Positions 1-14,352 of a stretch of DNA of 64,000 nucleotides are shown here, in pieces. Origin of the DNA: Taeniopygia guttata. Taxonomy: Eukaryota; Chordata; Aves; Passeriformes; Estrildidae. Numbering within the stretch: the stretch's first letter is position 1; each line of letters begins with the position of its first letter. The notes under the pieces were generated by a model. That model was not told the origin of the DNA and ran no database searches. It was given only the letters and a program-made list of their open reading frames with translations. The stretch spans positions 36,049,501 through 36,113,500 of the forward strand of contig NC_133030.1 of the NCBI RefSeq assembly GCF_048771995.1. The letters are read 5' to 3'. The translations under genes were made by a program, and so were the position numbers.

Positions 1-1138
1 CAGGTAAAACTGAAAAACAATTGTAGTATGAGACTAAAGACAGTCAACTGTGACAATGAAAAAGGAAAATCAGATGTTTTATTGAAGCTCATTATGTTAT
101 AACCACTATATAAAAGATTAGTGCAGTTTATAAGCATTAGTACTCATTTCCATCATTATCTGTTATTGTGTTTTACAAAGACCATTGAGTTACCAAGAAA
201 GATTTTGCAATGTGTCAATTTGCAAAGAATTCCATCCAGTTCCTAGTGTATATTCTGTTATCCATGTTGATCTGCACAGGGGAGAGGAATAATTGCTTTT
301 TGGACTTTGTCTCCCAACCATGTGAATAGCACAGGACATGCTCAGCTTAAAAAGCATTTTGGTGATGTCCATGGAATGTCCATGTGAACCTGAGTCCTAC
401 AGTTAGAAAGGCCTAATAAATTACCTGGTGATTATTGCTGTCCACACACCCTTCTCCCAAGACAAGGAAAACTCTCCAGTATGGAAACCTGATGGGATTT
501 ATCAGGTGAGATGCCCAGACACTGGAATGGGACTGAACAAAAACACACACCTTTATTCATGATAATATATTTATAATCAGGTACAATTCCTGTGTTAATG
601 TATGAGTATAGAGAAATACTTCATTATTGGAACATATCACAGAGCAAAATAATATGTTTAAAAAAAAAAAACCACTCAACAAAAAAATCAGGTGATTGAA
701 AGATGATGAAATGGATAGAAATTGCATATATCCTATGATTGCATTGAATGAAGAAAAAAACATAGCTAAGGAAGAATTCCATAATTCACGTATGTTTGGT
801 TTACCTTTTTATTATATACATATTTTAATTTTATTTTAATATTTTTATGTTTTAAAAGATGCAGAAATGTGCTTTCGGGAAAAAAAAAATCTTCTGAATA
901 TTCTATTGTAGAAAACAAAAGGAAAAACTGGGCAGAGGATGGCTCATGAATTTCAAAAATAGCTCATGAATTTGCAAATGTGCCTGCTTAGTGCAGATTG
1001 CAGGAACACCTCCTCAGACATCATGCTCTATAATGCACTTCAACATGGTTACTTGAGAGGCAGTAAATGAACTACAGTCCTTGTCCCCTATGTTTAATCA
1101 AAAGCAAACAGCCAAAATCGTGCCAGGCTTAATTCACA

Positions 1139-1171
<33 letters not shown>

Positions 1172-2310
1172 CACAGAGGAAATTAATGTGAGAATATAAA
1201 GTCTCTAAAAAGGTGCCATGAACCTTTCTAGGACAGCAGCGTTTGCACAGCAAACCATCCAGAGGCTAGAAACCAATTTAAGAAAACAGAAAGCATCTAT
1301 TGTTTGCACCAGCTGGGCTGCGGTGTGGTGACACAAGAAAATGTTCACTCTGAACAGCTATTAGCAGGATGTCAAAACAGACTATATTTCAGCATCTTCA
1401 GGGCTTATGACTGCATTTTGTAATAAAAAGTACAGTTAGATGTTGACTCATTCTCCAGAGAAAATATTAATAGCCTTATTCAGCTAGCCTTTTGCTTTAC
1501 TCATTATATTTGGATTAAGTATTAAAATACAGACCTTCTGAACTATACTTCCAAAACAGAATAGAGAAATCTCAGATGTGTCTCCACCAGCTTCAGTGAG
1601 AGGCAATATCTGCTTATCTTTTTATAATGCTGGAGTTTTAAGGTCACCACTTTTTTTTCTTTGAGCTCTAAGTTTTTAAGAAAACGTATTTCTTTCTTTT
1701 TAGACTGCAAACTAAGAAATTCAGTGTTTTCAGAATAGCAAAACCAAAATATATGAAAATAAATTTTAAAATAATTAGAAATTTTCTGATTATTCTTTTA
1801 TTTAACTGGCCACTGTGAGTACTTCTAAAAGCAAAATGAAAATTATAAATACTATTTTTAATACTTATTGTCACAGGTCCAGTCTTAGTTGGTCTCCTGA
1901 TGGATAACACAATAACAGTATAGAATAATATAGATGTTAGTCTGTATACAAGAATGCTTTGTTAGTTCCTGTAAGCTGATCCATATGAATGTCATGAGAG
2001 CTGCACATCTATACAAGTGTTTTTCAGAATTCAGTTGTGCTGTCCAGGTCTGACAACAGTTATTTGCTTACAGCATCTAATAGAAGTCTAGAATTTTGGA
2101 AAAAGGATTGTCATTAATTATTAAAAGAATGTTACATGTTTCAAAATATTTACTACATCTCTAGAAATTCCTGTTGCTAGAGACCTGTGATTATGAAATG
2201 CTTTTGTCCTTCCTTGAGAAACATGCCCTTCACAATGTCCAAGGTTGAAGGAAACCTTGTATATGTGACTTTATTTTATACTGGCAGCTCAGCAGTTGTC
2301 TGAAAAAAAA
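1..2310. other. Intergenic sequence, no gene seen
   Basis: A+T-rich sequence with a long poly-A at 1140-1170. Short reading frames here show no family signal. Confidence 0.6.
1140..1170. repeat. Poly-A tract
   Basis: 31 consecutive A. I looked upstream for a retrocopy ending here and saw none. Confidence 0.95.
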
Positions 2311-2965
2311 GAATCAGAGAATGGCTTGGGTTGGAAGGGCCCTTAAAGGTCAACCAGTTCCAACTCCTCTGTCTTGGGCAGCGACAATTTCACTAGATAG
2401 GTTACTCAGAGTGCCATCGAGCTTGGTCTTGAACACTTCCAGAGATGGGGAGTCAACAAACTCTCTGGGCAATGAGTGCCAGCGCTTCACTGCCCTTACA
2501 AAAAAAGCATTTCTTCCTAATCCCCAGTCTAAACCTACCCTGCTTCATCTTTAGGCCATCTTCCCTTGTCCTTTTGCTACATGCCCTTGTGAAAAGTCCC
2601 TCTCCAGCCTTCTTGTTGCTCCCTTTAGGTGCTGGAAGGCTGTAAGGTCTCCCAGAACCTTCTCTTCTCCAGGCTGAACAGCCCCAGCTCTCTCAGCCTG
2701 TCTGCATAGGAAGAGGTGCCCCAGCCTTGTAATCAACTTGGTGACCATTCTCTGGACTTGTTCCAATAAGTCAATGTCTTTCTTGCGTTGGAGGCTCCAG
2801 AGCTGGATGCAGTACTCCAGGTAGGATTCACAAGAGTGGAGCAGAGGGGCAGAATCCCCTCCCTCACACTGCTGCTCTGAATGCAGCCCAGGGTGCTGTT
2901 GTCTTTCTGGGCTGTGAGGACATTGCCAAATCTTCTTGAGGTTTTCATCCAAAACCAGTGCCAAA
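2311..2965 (-). mobile_element. CR1 LINE 3' fragment with ORF2 end
   Basis: Antisense CR1: GAATCAGAGAATGGCTTGGG at the low end, then the 3' UTR and, farther up, the C-terminal ORF2 tail. The minus strand encodes LEYCIQLWSLQRKKDIDLLE and QVQRMVTKLI, matching the usual CR1 ORF2 C-terminus (LEYCVQFW..., DIDLLERVQ...). About 655 bases, moderately diverged. Confidence 0.92.
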
Positions 2966-5900
2966 GAAAAAAGTATCATCTAAATGACTTTTCTGCTACT
3001 AATTTTTCCAAAAATCACATATTACTACAAGAAGCATTTCCTTGCAGATCTCTGGTATTCTATGCTTTTCATAATGCACATTTACTATTTGGCATTTAAT
3101 TACATGTAAGAAAATGACAAAGCAGCAATTTTTTGTTTTGTTTTTAATGTAATGTTTAGGCTGTCAGTCCCTACTTTGTATGTGATCCATCATCCAAACT
3201 ATTCTGAACAGTGAATGATGAGTTTGGCTACGATTTCTCTGTGGTGTTTATCCCTGAATATAGTCCAAGTCCTTCTCAAGTAGTATTGATTTTCAGAGTA
3301 CTTACTAGGGTGGAAAACATTATTTCCCACTTCATTTGTAGACTAAAAAAAACCCCACATTATTACTTTAGGATTCATGAATTGAAAAATTTATGGGACC
3401 TCAGTTTTTGAGCATCAGAACATTTTCTAAGATCCACTGTGGCTGAAGCGCAGCTGTATCAGTGTATATTCGGAAAAGTGAACCTTGAGGCATTAGAAAG
3501 AAATGCATTGGATTAAACAGGGAGAGAATCACACTCACATCAGATGAAATAACAGGGACAGAAACCCATTCATTATCTGCCTGAACCCTGCAGTCATCTT
3601 TTCTCATTCTTCAGCCACTGTACCTAAAAGGGATAAAAGATGGACGAAAATTCCACAGAGGTACATCTGCAATACTATCATGTCTGGAACTAAGCCAGAG
3701 ATCTGTGGAGAAAAGTTGGTGGCGTGACTGCAAATACTGAACCATAAACCTAAGAAAGTTAGTTACAATTTGATAGTACATAAGCAGACTGGGTCTTTCT
3801 AACTATCAAAAGCCCAATCTTGCAAATTTAGTGTCTGTGCACACCTATAGATATGCATATGTACACATTATCAGCATATTTATATCAAACTTGCATACTC
3901 ACAAAAGCATCTCAAAAATACAGACTTAAAGGTATTAACAAGATTACCGTTTCTTTACTGGTATAGGCATCTTATCATCTACTTCAGCATCTATGATAAA
4001 GAATATCACATCCAATTAAAATTGCAATGAGAATTTGATCAGAGAGAATGTGGCTATACCTTATGATCAAACCTGTTGAAGATGAGAGTCTTGCTTTTCC
4101 AAAATGCATAATGGGATCCCAAAATACCAAATGTGGTCAGAATCTAGCTTGACTCTCCTGCGTAAATGCTACTTACATATCTCATCATTAATATCCAAGA
4201 CTATAGTAAAATTATTTAAGGAATTGAATGGGAAAAGCCTAAAGGAAACAGAGAGAGCTGCAAGAAAACCTGTCATATTTTTTGTGCCTAGTGCTTAACC
4301 TTTGACCTATATCTTAAAGGGATGTATTCTTTCATTTCTGTCAGAATTTGCTTCTTGTTCTATACTATATCAATTGCAATTTTATATAAGAAAGTGTAGA
4401 GTTCTCTTCTGCTTCTGCATAGTCAGCTAGGAGGACAAAGTTGTTAATGAGGATATCTTAAGCCAAATTCTCCACTCATGTATATTACTGCAAACACATC
4501 ACTCACCATGATAACATGGAAGTGGTTTTAATCATGAACAAAGTCAATTAAAATGTGTGGGCTTATTCCTATAAATCCAAAGGTGATTTATGCCTTCAGA
4601 TTTGAATTACCACCTTCTCCAAAAAACAGGATCTGCTTTATGAAAACAGCAGGTTACCAATGACAAGTAAAGATCCAGAAACCCTGAACTCAGTAAGTAT
4701 TATGTGGCAAAATCATCCACCGACAGTCACAGCGCTGTATCAGGTAGCTTTGAAGTATTATCTTGTTAAATTCGAACACCTTTGGTAGAAAGTACAATTT
4801 TTTTGCTCTTGATTTTTTGATACATTTTAACACGAAGAGGACAAAAAGATTTCAGCAAAAGTACCCACTGTTCCAATCACTTGCAAAACAGTAGGAGCCA
4901 TTTTAATGGACACAATTTAAAATAGACCTTTACCAAGCATGACCTTCTATTTAAAGCTGAAAAATATAATGAAGTAATTCTCATGTTAAAATATAGCTAA
5001 GAAAAAGGCATAAAATAAGAGCATAGAGTTCAAATATTTTAACTTAAGAATAATTCTTTAATGCAATGTCTTACCAGACAATTAATCTTTTTTCTTTCAG
5101 AAAGTGAAAAGAAACCAATCAGAGCCATTAATTCACTCATTTTTGAACACGTTTGTTTTTGTAAAATAAAGCTAATAGCAATTGAGTTTAATCTTTCGGC
5201 ATTCACTATCTCCCCTTACTTCCATTCACAGGAGTTAAAGATACGGTGCATTGGATAACAGGTCAGAACGACATGTTTCATTGCAAGGTTAATCTTGTAT
5301 ATATCTGACCATCAACTAGTTCTAAAACTTGATATTAAACAATGTAGGAAATAAATGCACAAGAGGTAGATTGATGGCTGTAGGACTTAGTGAAAATAAT
5401 CAACAAACAATTACTCATTAAAAATTATATTTGCGATTTAGGCCATCTGAAGCATAATTAAAAATTAAGAAATAATGCTAGTGTTGTTTGGAATTTTGTC
5501 TATTTTCTTTAATTTTTAATGAAAAAAAATTAAAATTTTAATGAACAAAATTTAAATTTTGGTATATTTACTTTAAAAAGTGACTAAGGCTCATCATACA
5601 GTATCAGAAGTTCAGAAAGAAACTAGTTTCTTCGGCTAAAGAGCTGATACAAAAGAAGCAACAGCAATGGAAGTTTTTCCTACATGCCATGTACCTTAGC
5701 TCCTGAAGACCTGACAATGTTACCAAGATCTTCACCTCATCTGTTAGCTGAGACAATATCCCATATTTAAGGGATAAAACCTGGCTGGGAGTGGGACATC
5801 CTGAGATGTTCCTTATCATTACTGGCTTCTGAAAAAATTAACATCAGAAAAGTCTGTAGATCAAAATCTCTAGGTCACTACTTTTGACCCACTAGGCAAC

Positions 5901-8900
5901 ATCAGACACTGACATGCACAAATTGCATATGAAACATCTAATTCAAACATTAGTTCTAAAATCATATAATGTATTCAACTGCATATTGGGTAAGGTAGAG
6001 GTATTTAATAGAAATGTATACACTTCACTCTTATATCTTTCTTGTGTTCTTGATGTTTGGAGATACAATCCAAAACACTAAATGTTCTATATGTAGTGAA
6101 CAAAAAGCAATCTAGCAATTATTTTCTAAGAAATTTTACATTTTTTTACATCCAGAAAAAGCTTTACAGAAGTTTTTACATTCGTGGTCACTATTATGTG
6201 TGAATAAGATAAGGAAAGTAGAGAAAAATAACATACTAATGCTGCTAGACATGGAGTCACATCCATGTTTTGTACTGTTAAAACTTAGCTGTTCAGTTAC
6301 ATTCACAAAGATCTAAACAAGTCAGTTTTAATTAAAGGCAGCTGTGGACTTCAGACCCTGCTTACAGTGTTCAGTGACGTAGTCCAAGACTACTCAGAAG
6401 TTTGACAAGCCAATCAATTTCATTTTTTTTCCTTCATCCTTGATCTTCATACTTTTCATTCCTTCTAATTTCCAAGAAGCCTTAGAGAGAGAGATGTAGT
6501 TCAGAGTAACTTCAATAGATTTTTCTACAGTGCCATGTACTGAAGTGACACTTTATAACAGTCCTCAAGGAAAGTTCACTTACAATCTAATTTAGTTCAT
6601 GAGGTAATGAGTTCATTTTAGGAGCCAGTACAAGGATAATGATGATGTGAAATCCAGTTTGATGGAGTCTATTTAAGTGAACAATTAATAGAAAAGAGAT
6701 CAGAAGTCATGGCACCATTATCGATATGGATGAAAAGGATATTGAGGTTATCTGCCCTGAGAGAAAATAAATCATAGCGCCATCATTTCTGGTCTTCATA
6801 AATGTAATGCAGTAATGCCCATTCAACTGTATTTACACCATTAAGAAATATTTTCTATTGTCTACCTTAAATCTGTTACCTGAATTGTAATACCATGGCT
6901 TCTAATGCTATCTATTATGAAACACTATTGGTTTTGTTCTTCATGTTGTCTTTTCATATATTTGAAAGCTGTGAGGACGCTGAACTTCCCCAACAGAAAG
7001 CCATCATGTATTCTATGATTTTCTGTGCTACAATAATTGACCTGAATACATTCAGACTTTGCCCATTGCTTACATGTTACAGATAATTTTTCTTGCCCTG
7101 CAGTTCCAGGCTACTCTTTGCTCATGTCAGACTTCTCTTTGTGGAAGAGAGAATAAGTGCACAAGCAATATTGAAAATTTTTACTTTATTTTTACATACC
7201 AAAAGTAACAAAAAGTATTTGTGATTTAGTGAAAAATAAATTGTTTAGAGTTTTTCACCTGGAAAACTTAAAAAAACAAACAAACAAACCCAAACCCTAG
7301 GAACTTTATAGTCTGTTTTGTAGTGAAAGAGAAATAATGAAGAGGAGCACGCTGGGGACTAAAGGATAGCAAAACTGTATTAAGCAAAAGAGATGGCAAT
7401 AAGGATAATAGCAGCATATTCCAGCACTGATAGTTTGAATGTTGCATATACCTGGGGAAAGGAACTGTTCCAGAAAAAATGAAGTTATTGCTCAGGTAAG
7501 ATATCAGAAAAAATAAACAAAAGAAGTTAAAAAATGCCAACAGAGCTACTTTGAGAGAAAATTGCGTCTATTTGAACAGGAAAAAAATATTAGTTCACAT
7601 GGTATTAATACCCCAGATGGTTGTTATTTCATATTTCTTGTCATGGTGAGGCATTAGCTATGATATTTTACAGCCATATGTTCTACTGGTCAAATACATG
7701 AGACAACCTTTTAACATACAAATCTTACCTCTGTTTTGTTAAAAAACAAACTTTCATGGCAAACTCCTTAAAATATATTTGATGCAAACAACATGGGTGT
7801 TTGGATGAGTGTTAGAAATATGTTGTTTTAAAGAATTGATGTGCTTACCAGATCTTGAGCAAAATTCCCTGTACAGTGTCCCAGGTCCTTCCTTATGACT
7901 ACAATAAAACTACAAAAGCTGAACAGCGTCATCAGCCTTCTTTTTTTTTGGGCTAACCAGACAACCTGAGTGCACATGAAGTCTTCTCTGGATAAAGGTA
8001 ACATTTATTGCAGCAATATTCCTGCCTCCTCTTGTACATTTAACAAGTTTCTGTCCCTCCAATTTGCTGGAATAATCCTTCCCAATAATACAGGACCAGC
8101 CAGTAATTTGCATCTAATAATAGACCAAACCACAGAGGTTTCTTGCTGCTCAGCCTTGCATTCTCTTCCCCATGCCACCAAGTGTGTCACAGAAGGGAAA
8201 GTGAGCAAGTGGCTGCATGATATATAGCTGCCAGCTGGTGTTAAACCATAACAGCATTGTATTACTATATTATTTCTAGGAACTGAATTATTAAAAAAGA
8301 TAAAATTGAAAGATTCAAAATTAGCTTTTTGAGAGGGAAGGGGGCTTGTTTGGGGTTGGATTTGTTTATTTGGTTTTGTTTTGGTGGTTTTTTTTATTGT
8401 GATTGTTGTTTGGGGGTGGTTCTTTTTGGTTTTTTTTTCTTTTTGTCCAGGCACAGTTAACACCCTTTTGTGTGCCTTTGTTTAGTGTGTTTTTATAGAA
8501 ACATTCATAAATACCATAAATATATATTTATAAAGTCAGAGAAAATATCAATGCAAAGACTTGGGTAGTTAAAGAACATTCTTCACACAGCAGCTTGGGT
8601 TGGCTTCTTGGTTGAAGGTCAGAGCTATCATCTCCTTAAACTTCATTCTGCATGCCCTGATCAATCTGTCAGAACTCCTGCATGTGCCCTTCAGTGCTGA
8701 ACAGAAGCTGAATTTAACAGAGAGCAGGTAATCAATACCAGTTATGTACTGTAGCAAGGTGAGAAGGCACATTATTTGTGAAGGATGATTAAGGAAAAAG
8801 TGAATTATCTCCAACAACCACCTATTTCAGGTTAAAGATCAATTAATAAAACATTGTAGTTCACTAACACATCTGAAATTAAATTCTGATGGGAAAATTC

Positions 8901-11900
8901 CTTTTTTTTTCTATTTTTTTTTATTGGTAATGCATTAACTGTATACTAATCCTTCCTGTATTGTATGTAATGACAATGACAATTTATCCTAAAGATTTAA
9001 AGACTTTAGAGCTTGTTTCAATTAAAATTAATATCGCTATGATAAGCAAACAAAAGTGACTTAATAGATGAGTGCATCAATAGCTGATTGCTAAAGACTT
9101 ATTGTGACACAGACAAATACCTACTGTTTCAAAAATAATTTTCTTAGACAATCTTTATATTTTTCCGTTTCCTGGTTCAAATGACCTCATCATTTATCTT
9201 ACTGAGATACAAATGAAAAACTGGGATACAGGTTAAGAAACTCTGCAGGAAAGGAGACGATTTTTATGTGCAAAATGAGTCACATTGTGGTAATATTACA
9301 AATTAGAGATATAATGTATTGGAGTATGGTTTTGATGTTGCATGTGCATATGTAATGGAAATTCTACAAACTCATTCTGTGCATTTGTGAATTGTTTTCT
9401 TTTCCATAAAAAGCCATGAAGAAGTACTAGCTGGGTGTGAGTGAGACTTGGACAAGTTTGCAGTCAATTCCAAACTCCAGGGAGGGTACTTGACAGATGA
9501 ACGATGAATGTTTACATAAAAAACTGACGTAATTTTGATTGAAAAAAGTGAATAAACAGGGGGATAAGCAGGGGGGTGGGGGAAAAAACCTATCCAAATT
9601 AAAAAAATCACTAAACATCCAAAGAGAGGCTCCCTCATGCCAATGTTGTTGCTGCATTGTTCTGTTTGCAAATCAGTAAAGATGTAATTTACTGGAAGTT
9701 GAAATGAGCTGCTGTGCCTGCACAGGCTAATGATCATAAGTTGATCCAGTGCATGCATTGCCATATCTAACTCTATTGTGACCCAAAGCTATGTTGACCA
9801 AGATATTTAATTTTTAATTTCTCTGATTTTAAGTGCACATTGTAATTCTAACTTTAGCAACCACTGCAGTTAAGAAGGTAGATTTCTTTATATCTCTTCC
9901 TCAGATGCTCCAGAAAGCCTGGCAAGCCCCTTTTTATTTCTTATAACAATCACAATTTGGAAACCTCTCACTTTTCAAATCTTAATCCTAGAACAGAAAG
10001 ACCTGCTTTTTTTTTCATTATTCTGTCTTGCATTCCTTGCCTATGCTTCACAAGCCAGTCTATGGTGATCTCAGAAGTTATCTATTTCCTGAGTTCTACT
10101 TCCTGTAACTTACATTTTTGAGACATAAACAATATTATCTTTTCAAGCTTTTTAAAGAAGTTTTAAGTAACAATTTATGATGTTGGGCAGGGTAGTCTCA
10201 ATCTCTCTGCTTGGTCAACACTGAAGAAAAATGTTCTGTGCCACTTATCCCATTTGCTCTTTTCCTTGGGCATCTCAAAAGGGCTTCAAAACACGTGGCT
10301 GAGTGCCATCCTACATGGCCAGGTACCTTTCTTTCAAATGGAAACAAAGGGAAAGCAAAAGAGGAGAAAGACCATTTGTTATCTAACTCCAGGATTATAA
10401 CCAGGCTAAAGTTTCACTCCAAAATCTGGAATCTCAAATCCAGAGGTATCCAAGTGTATCCTTGAATACAAGTCAATTTTAACTATCATGCTAAGAACAC
10501 CTACAGCAATAATAAACTGCACTATAGAATCTGTACTGTATTTGTAGTTTGTAACATTTAAGAGGTCAAATTAATAAAGTGAAAGTTATTTTCTATATCA
10601 GTGAATGAACTTGCAACACTACAAAAAAGACCATCACAAAATTCCATGTACTTCAGCAAAATAGTCCTTCAGAGTAGACATAATGTTAAATGCACCACAT
10701 TTATGTCTTAATTACTAAGACATACAGAAAAATTGACAAAATATGCTTAATACACAGAGAAGAACAGCAGGAAAACCAACCATTTAAGCACACATTGCAA
10801 TAAATAAAAAAAAAATTCTGAGAATTTCTCTCTAAATAAGTGCAACTGCATAAAAAGACACTTGCATGGCTTGTTTTAGACATATCATATGGAATCTTTG
10901 AAAGTTTTCCTGGACAGCATGCTGTTTGCTGTATATCAAATTCAGAAGTGCCTTAATGTATTGTGCTGCAACTCATAAAAATCTCAGAGCTGAAGCTGGG
11001 GCACAGAAATTGCCTAGGGAATTTATGACTATACAAACAACCCTTACCTATCATAACCTCCTAGAAAGCCCCTGCCCTGTGCTCTCTAGGGATTCCAGTC
11101 AACCCTTCTCTTCAATTTAAAAAAATAAAATACCTTATTACTACCATTCCCTAAGCATTTCCATCATTGTTTATATAGCAAGAAAACTCCTAAAGCTATT
11201 TTATTTGGAGAGATTCCTAGGTTCCCCTGGCACAAGAAGCTGCCTTTGCAGTCTGACTTGGGGAATCACTGTCTGGCAAAATGCTACTCTGTTGATTTAC
11301 AATCTTTGGAATGCAAAATGTACGACAGATTTTAATACAAGTTCTACTAAGAGAGGAATTAATATTTACCAATATAAAATGTTTGATTAAAACTTGACAA
11401 TATTACATTGGTTTGACAAGTCATTACAGCACATAGCACAAGGTGTCATTCCCTAAATCCACGATAGTGTATCTCAGATAGAAACTATGCTGTATAATAA
11501 CAAAATAGAGACACAGACTTTATGTTATTTTAGTAGTAATATTAAAAAAAAATTCTCAGAACTGAAAAATTCCAGATGTGAAGACTAGTATCTGGAAGCA
11601 GATACTAGAAGCTTTCATTTAACCCCACTACAGGACAAGAAATCTTAGCAGAGCTGGTAAAATAATACATTGTCAACACTGCAAAGATCTTTCATGTGAA
11701 AGGGATGACCACTTAACATCTTGTATTTTCTGCCTATTTAGAAGGAAAATTAGGACATCTGTTTGCTTCTCATTTGGATTAAACTAAGCTCTATTACATT
11801 AGCATTTGATTAGGAATGGAAAAGTTGCTTACTGCTTTGAGCTTTAAACTTGAAAATGATTGAGTTAAAGCCATTATGAGCATATCTTGAAATGAAGTTA

Positions 11901-12291
11901 CCTATGCTGGTAATTAGAGACAGCTAAACTGGTGTTAAAAAACAGTCTCCCTACTTTTCTGTTCATAACTTCTCTTGAATTCTGTAAGATCATGCATTCT
12001 ACATGAATGCCTTGATCATCCCCTTCATGACAGCCACAAATAACATATTTTTCGCATCCTGAACTGCTGAGTTCTGTTGCTCATTTATGTTCAAGTTGGC
12101 CCAGTTAGCATTTCTTTAGCATGACTGGTGTTTCTATTGCCTCCAGTGTTCAGCACATGACTCCCCTATGGGTCACATACATGGGTAGTGATAAGTCTTG
12201 TTTTTATGAGTACTCTCATCCTATTTGTACCACATTGTTCTTTTGTAATATACCTTTCAACTGAGAATCACAATGCTTTATTTCAAGATTC
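2966..12291. other. Intergenic sequence, no gene seen
   Basis: About 9.3 kb of A+T-rich DNA. Visible items are low-complexity only: a CAAA run near 7270-7297, a T/G-rich stretch at 8338-8450 and an A+T-rich inverted stretch near 5505-5560. Confidence 0.6.
8338..8450. repeat. T/G-rich low-complexity stretch
   Basis: About 110 bases composed almost only of T and G in irregular TTTGG and TTGTT units. It creates an apparent minus-strand reading frame rich in lysine, threonine and glutamine that I do not consider coding. Confidence 0.75.
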
Positions 12292-12296
12292 CAAAT
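12292..12296. repeat. Target-site duplication, left copy
   Basis: CAAAT directly before the LTR; identical to 13701-13705. Confidence 0.8.
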
Positions 12297-13700
12297 TGTC
12301 ATGGTTTGACGCTGGCACAATGCCAGCGCCCCATGAAAATACAACCTACCAATCAAATGCTGTGAAATGTGATCAAGAACAGAGCAAAGCAGGCCAAACT
12401 TAATAACAAAGGAAAAACTTTATTACACTACTACTACTACTACTATAAAAGGAAAAGAAAGGAAAGAAAAAAAACCCACACAAAATTTGAAATGAAAACC
12501 TTCCAAAACATTTCTCCTCCCACCACCCAACTCCACCAAACCACAGTGAGACCCATTTGGATCCTTAATCAAGTTTTCACCCTTCAATATAATCAATACT
12601 GAGTCCATCGGGGAAGAGAGGAGTCCCCCTTGCACCACAGACCCCCAGGAAACACAGCTGCCACCTCTTGTGTTTCCAATGTCACACGTGGCACTGCCCA
12701 GACACACCGGCCAGTGTGACATTCTCCTCTCCATGTCACAGTCCTCTCACCACCGTGCATGGACAAAGACTGCTTATAGGGCCCCTTTAAGGATGCTTTG
12801 CCAAGGACCACCAGGAACATCAGTCCAGTATCACAATTCAGGACTAGAGTCCCCCCCATTTTCCCCTGGGGCCAAGGGTCCAAGGACAGAGATCTCCTTC
12901 TCTTCTTCTCTGAAGATGGAGGGCATCCTCACACCCTCTTCAGCTCTCTCTGTCCATTCCAAAACTGGTAGTTGCTGAAGAAGGTCTCTTGGCTCACCAG
13001 TGCATCCCCCTAAAATGCAGTCACTCTTGAAAGAAAGAGTGGTTCAGTCTATGGTAAACAAGCAGAGTCCAGCCAAAAGCCACTCCATCATCTCCCCCCA
13101 ACCTTCTTCTCTGAACATCTGAGGTTTCAGGCTGTCTCTCTTTTCTTCAAATTCAGGAGGAGTAATATTTCACAAAGCCTTCATTTCACAGGAAAGGGTT
13201 AAAATTCCCGAACTCCCCGGACGGACAGCTGAAATCTCAGCCCAGGACTCCGTCTCCAGTCTCCCACGCTGGGCATCTTCCCCCCCCCTTCTCCTTCTCC
13301 TCTGCCGGCAAACTCTCAGGTGTCTGCTGGCTCTCTATCTCTTTTCCCTCTAGCTTAGGGGAGGGGGAACAAAAACATCCCAGATGTTCTCCACCCTTCC
13401 ATCCGCAGGAGCTGGCCCAGCTCGGTTCCGATCCTTCACCCCCTGGCCTACCTCTGCAGGCCGCATGGCTCCCCTCCCCCACCCAGCCCGGGCTGGGCAG
13501 GGGAGGTCTGTACCTTGCGATGACCGGAACCAAAGAAGGACGAGTCCTCCTGGGAATTCCGCTTTTAACCCCTCTGTGTTCTCAGAGGCGTGTCCACCTT
13601 CAATTGGTCACCCCAAGTGTCAGTATCCAAACCTGACCCCTGACTGGATTGACCTCTTCCTTCAAAAAAAAAAATTCTCTTCCCGTGTCAAACCATGACA
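12297..13700 (-). mobile_element. Solitary LTR of an endogenous retrovirus, intact ends
   Basis: The segment begins TGTCATGGTTTGAC and ends GTCAAACCATGACA, a perfect 14-base inverted repeat with TG...CA termini, and is flanked by the 5-base duplication CAAAT. It is 1404 bases long and strongly G+C- and CpG-rich compared with its surroundings. An AATAAA lies on the minus strand at 12424-12419 near the far end of the minus orientation, so I orient the LTR on the minus strand. No gag, pol or env is present, so it is a solo LTR left by recombination. A 5-base duplication fits class III (ERVL-type) or some class I elements better than class II, which usually makes 6. A CTA trinucleotide run lies inside (12428-12445). 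Confidence 0.88.
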
Positions 13701-13705
13701 CAAAT
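13701..13705. repeat. Target-site duplication, right copy
   Basis: CAAAT directly after the LTR. Confidence 0.8.
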
Positions 13706-14352
13706 GAAGGGACAGAAAATACTGTGAAATATGTTTTAATTTCATTCTGCTGAGATGAGAAAACTGCTCAAGTTTGGCCACCTGAAATACTTTTTGCAGT
13801 ATGAACTCCTATAGCAAATACCATACTAGAATATGAGAGTTTCTGATGCTTTATTACGATGTAGTTCCTTTTCCTTGAATTATTGAATTAATTTTCCCAT
13901 GCTTTTAGGAGGTTTTATGTGTTTCAAAATGGAAGTTTAATGGAAGCTGACACCGACTAAGCACTGTGTGTCTCTGACACAGAGATCCTTTTGTCCTTAG
14001 ACTAAATCAGAGAATGTCTGAGAACTGTTTGAGCACAAGGCAATAGACATTTTTTCCTCACAGCTGCTGAAGCCTGTGAGAAGAGGCATGCACACACACC
14101 CTGAAATGCCTTAAACTGGCTTCTTTCATTGATACAAAGGATTTTGGCCTGAAAGCTGACTTTTGCTCTTGCAGTGCAAAATCCTACTAGAGCAGCAATG
14201 AGATTTTATTGCTGCTTTTTCTCAGCTTTCCTTTGGTGCCTCTCTTTCTCCAGATATGTTTTGCAACAACAGATTGATCCTTGCAAACAGCATATACTGC
14301 ATGCCATGAAAGATACTATACTGCTAGAACAGAAAGAAAAAATGTCTTTGAG
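13706..14352. other. Intergenic sequence between two LTRs
   Basis: About 650 bases of unique sequence, no feature seen. Confidence 0.6.

Noticed and set aside
5505..5560. A+T-rich inverted stretch
   Set aside because: Short, made of A and T runs, and expected by chance in this composition; no transposon ends or target duplication.
8005..8463. 152-codon minus-strand frame
   Set aside because: Its first half is the translation of the T/G-rich low-complexity stretch and the rest has no recognisable motif.
13237..13698. Open frames of about 100 codons on both strands
   Set aside because: They are within the non-coding solo LTR at 12297-13700.
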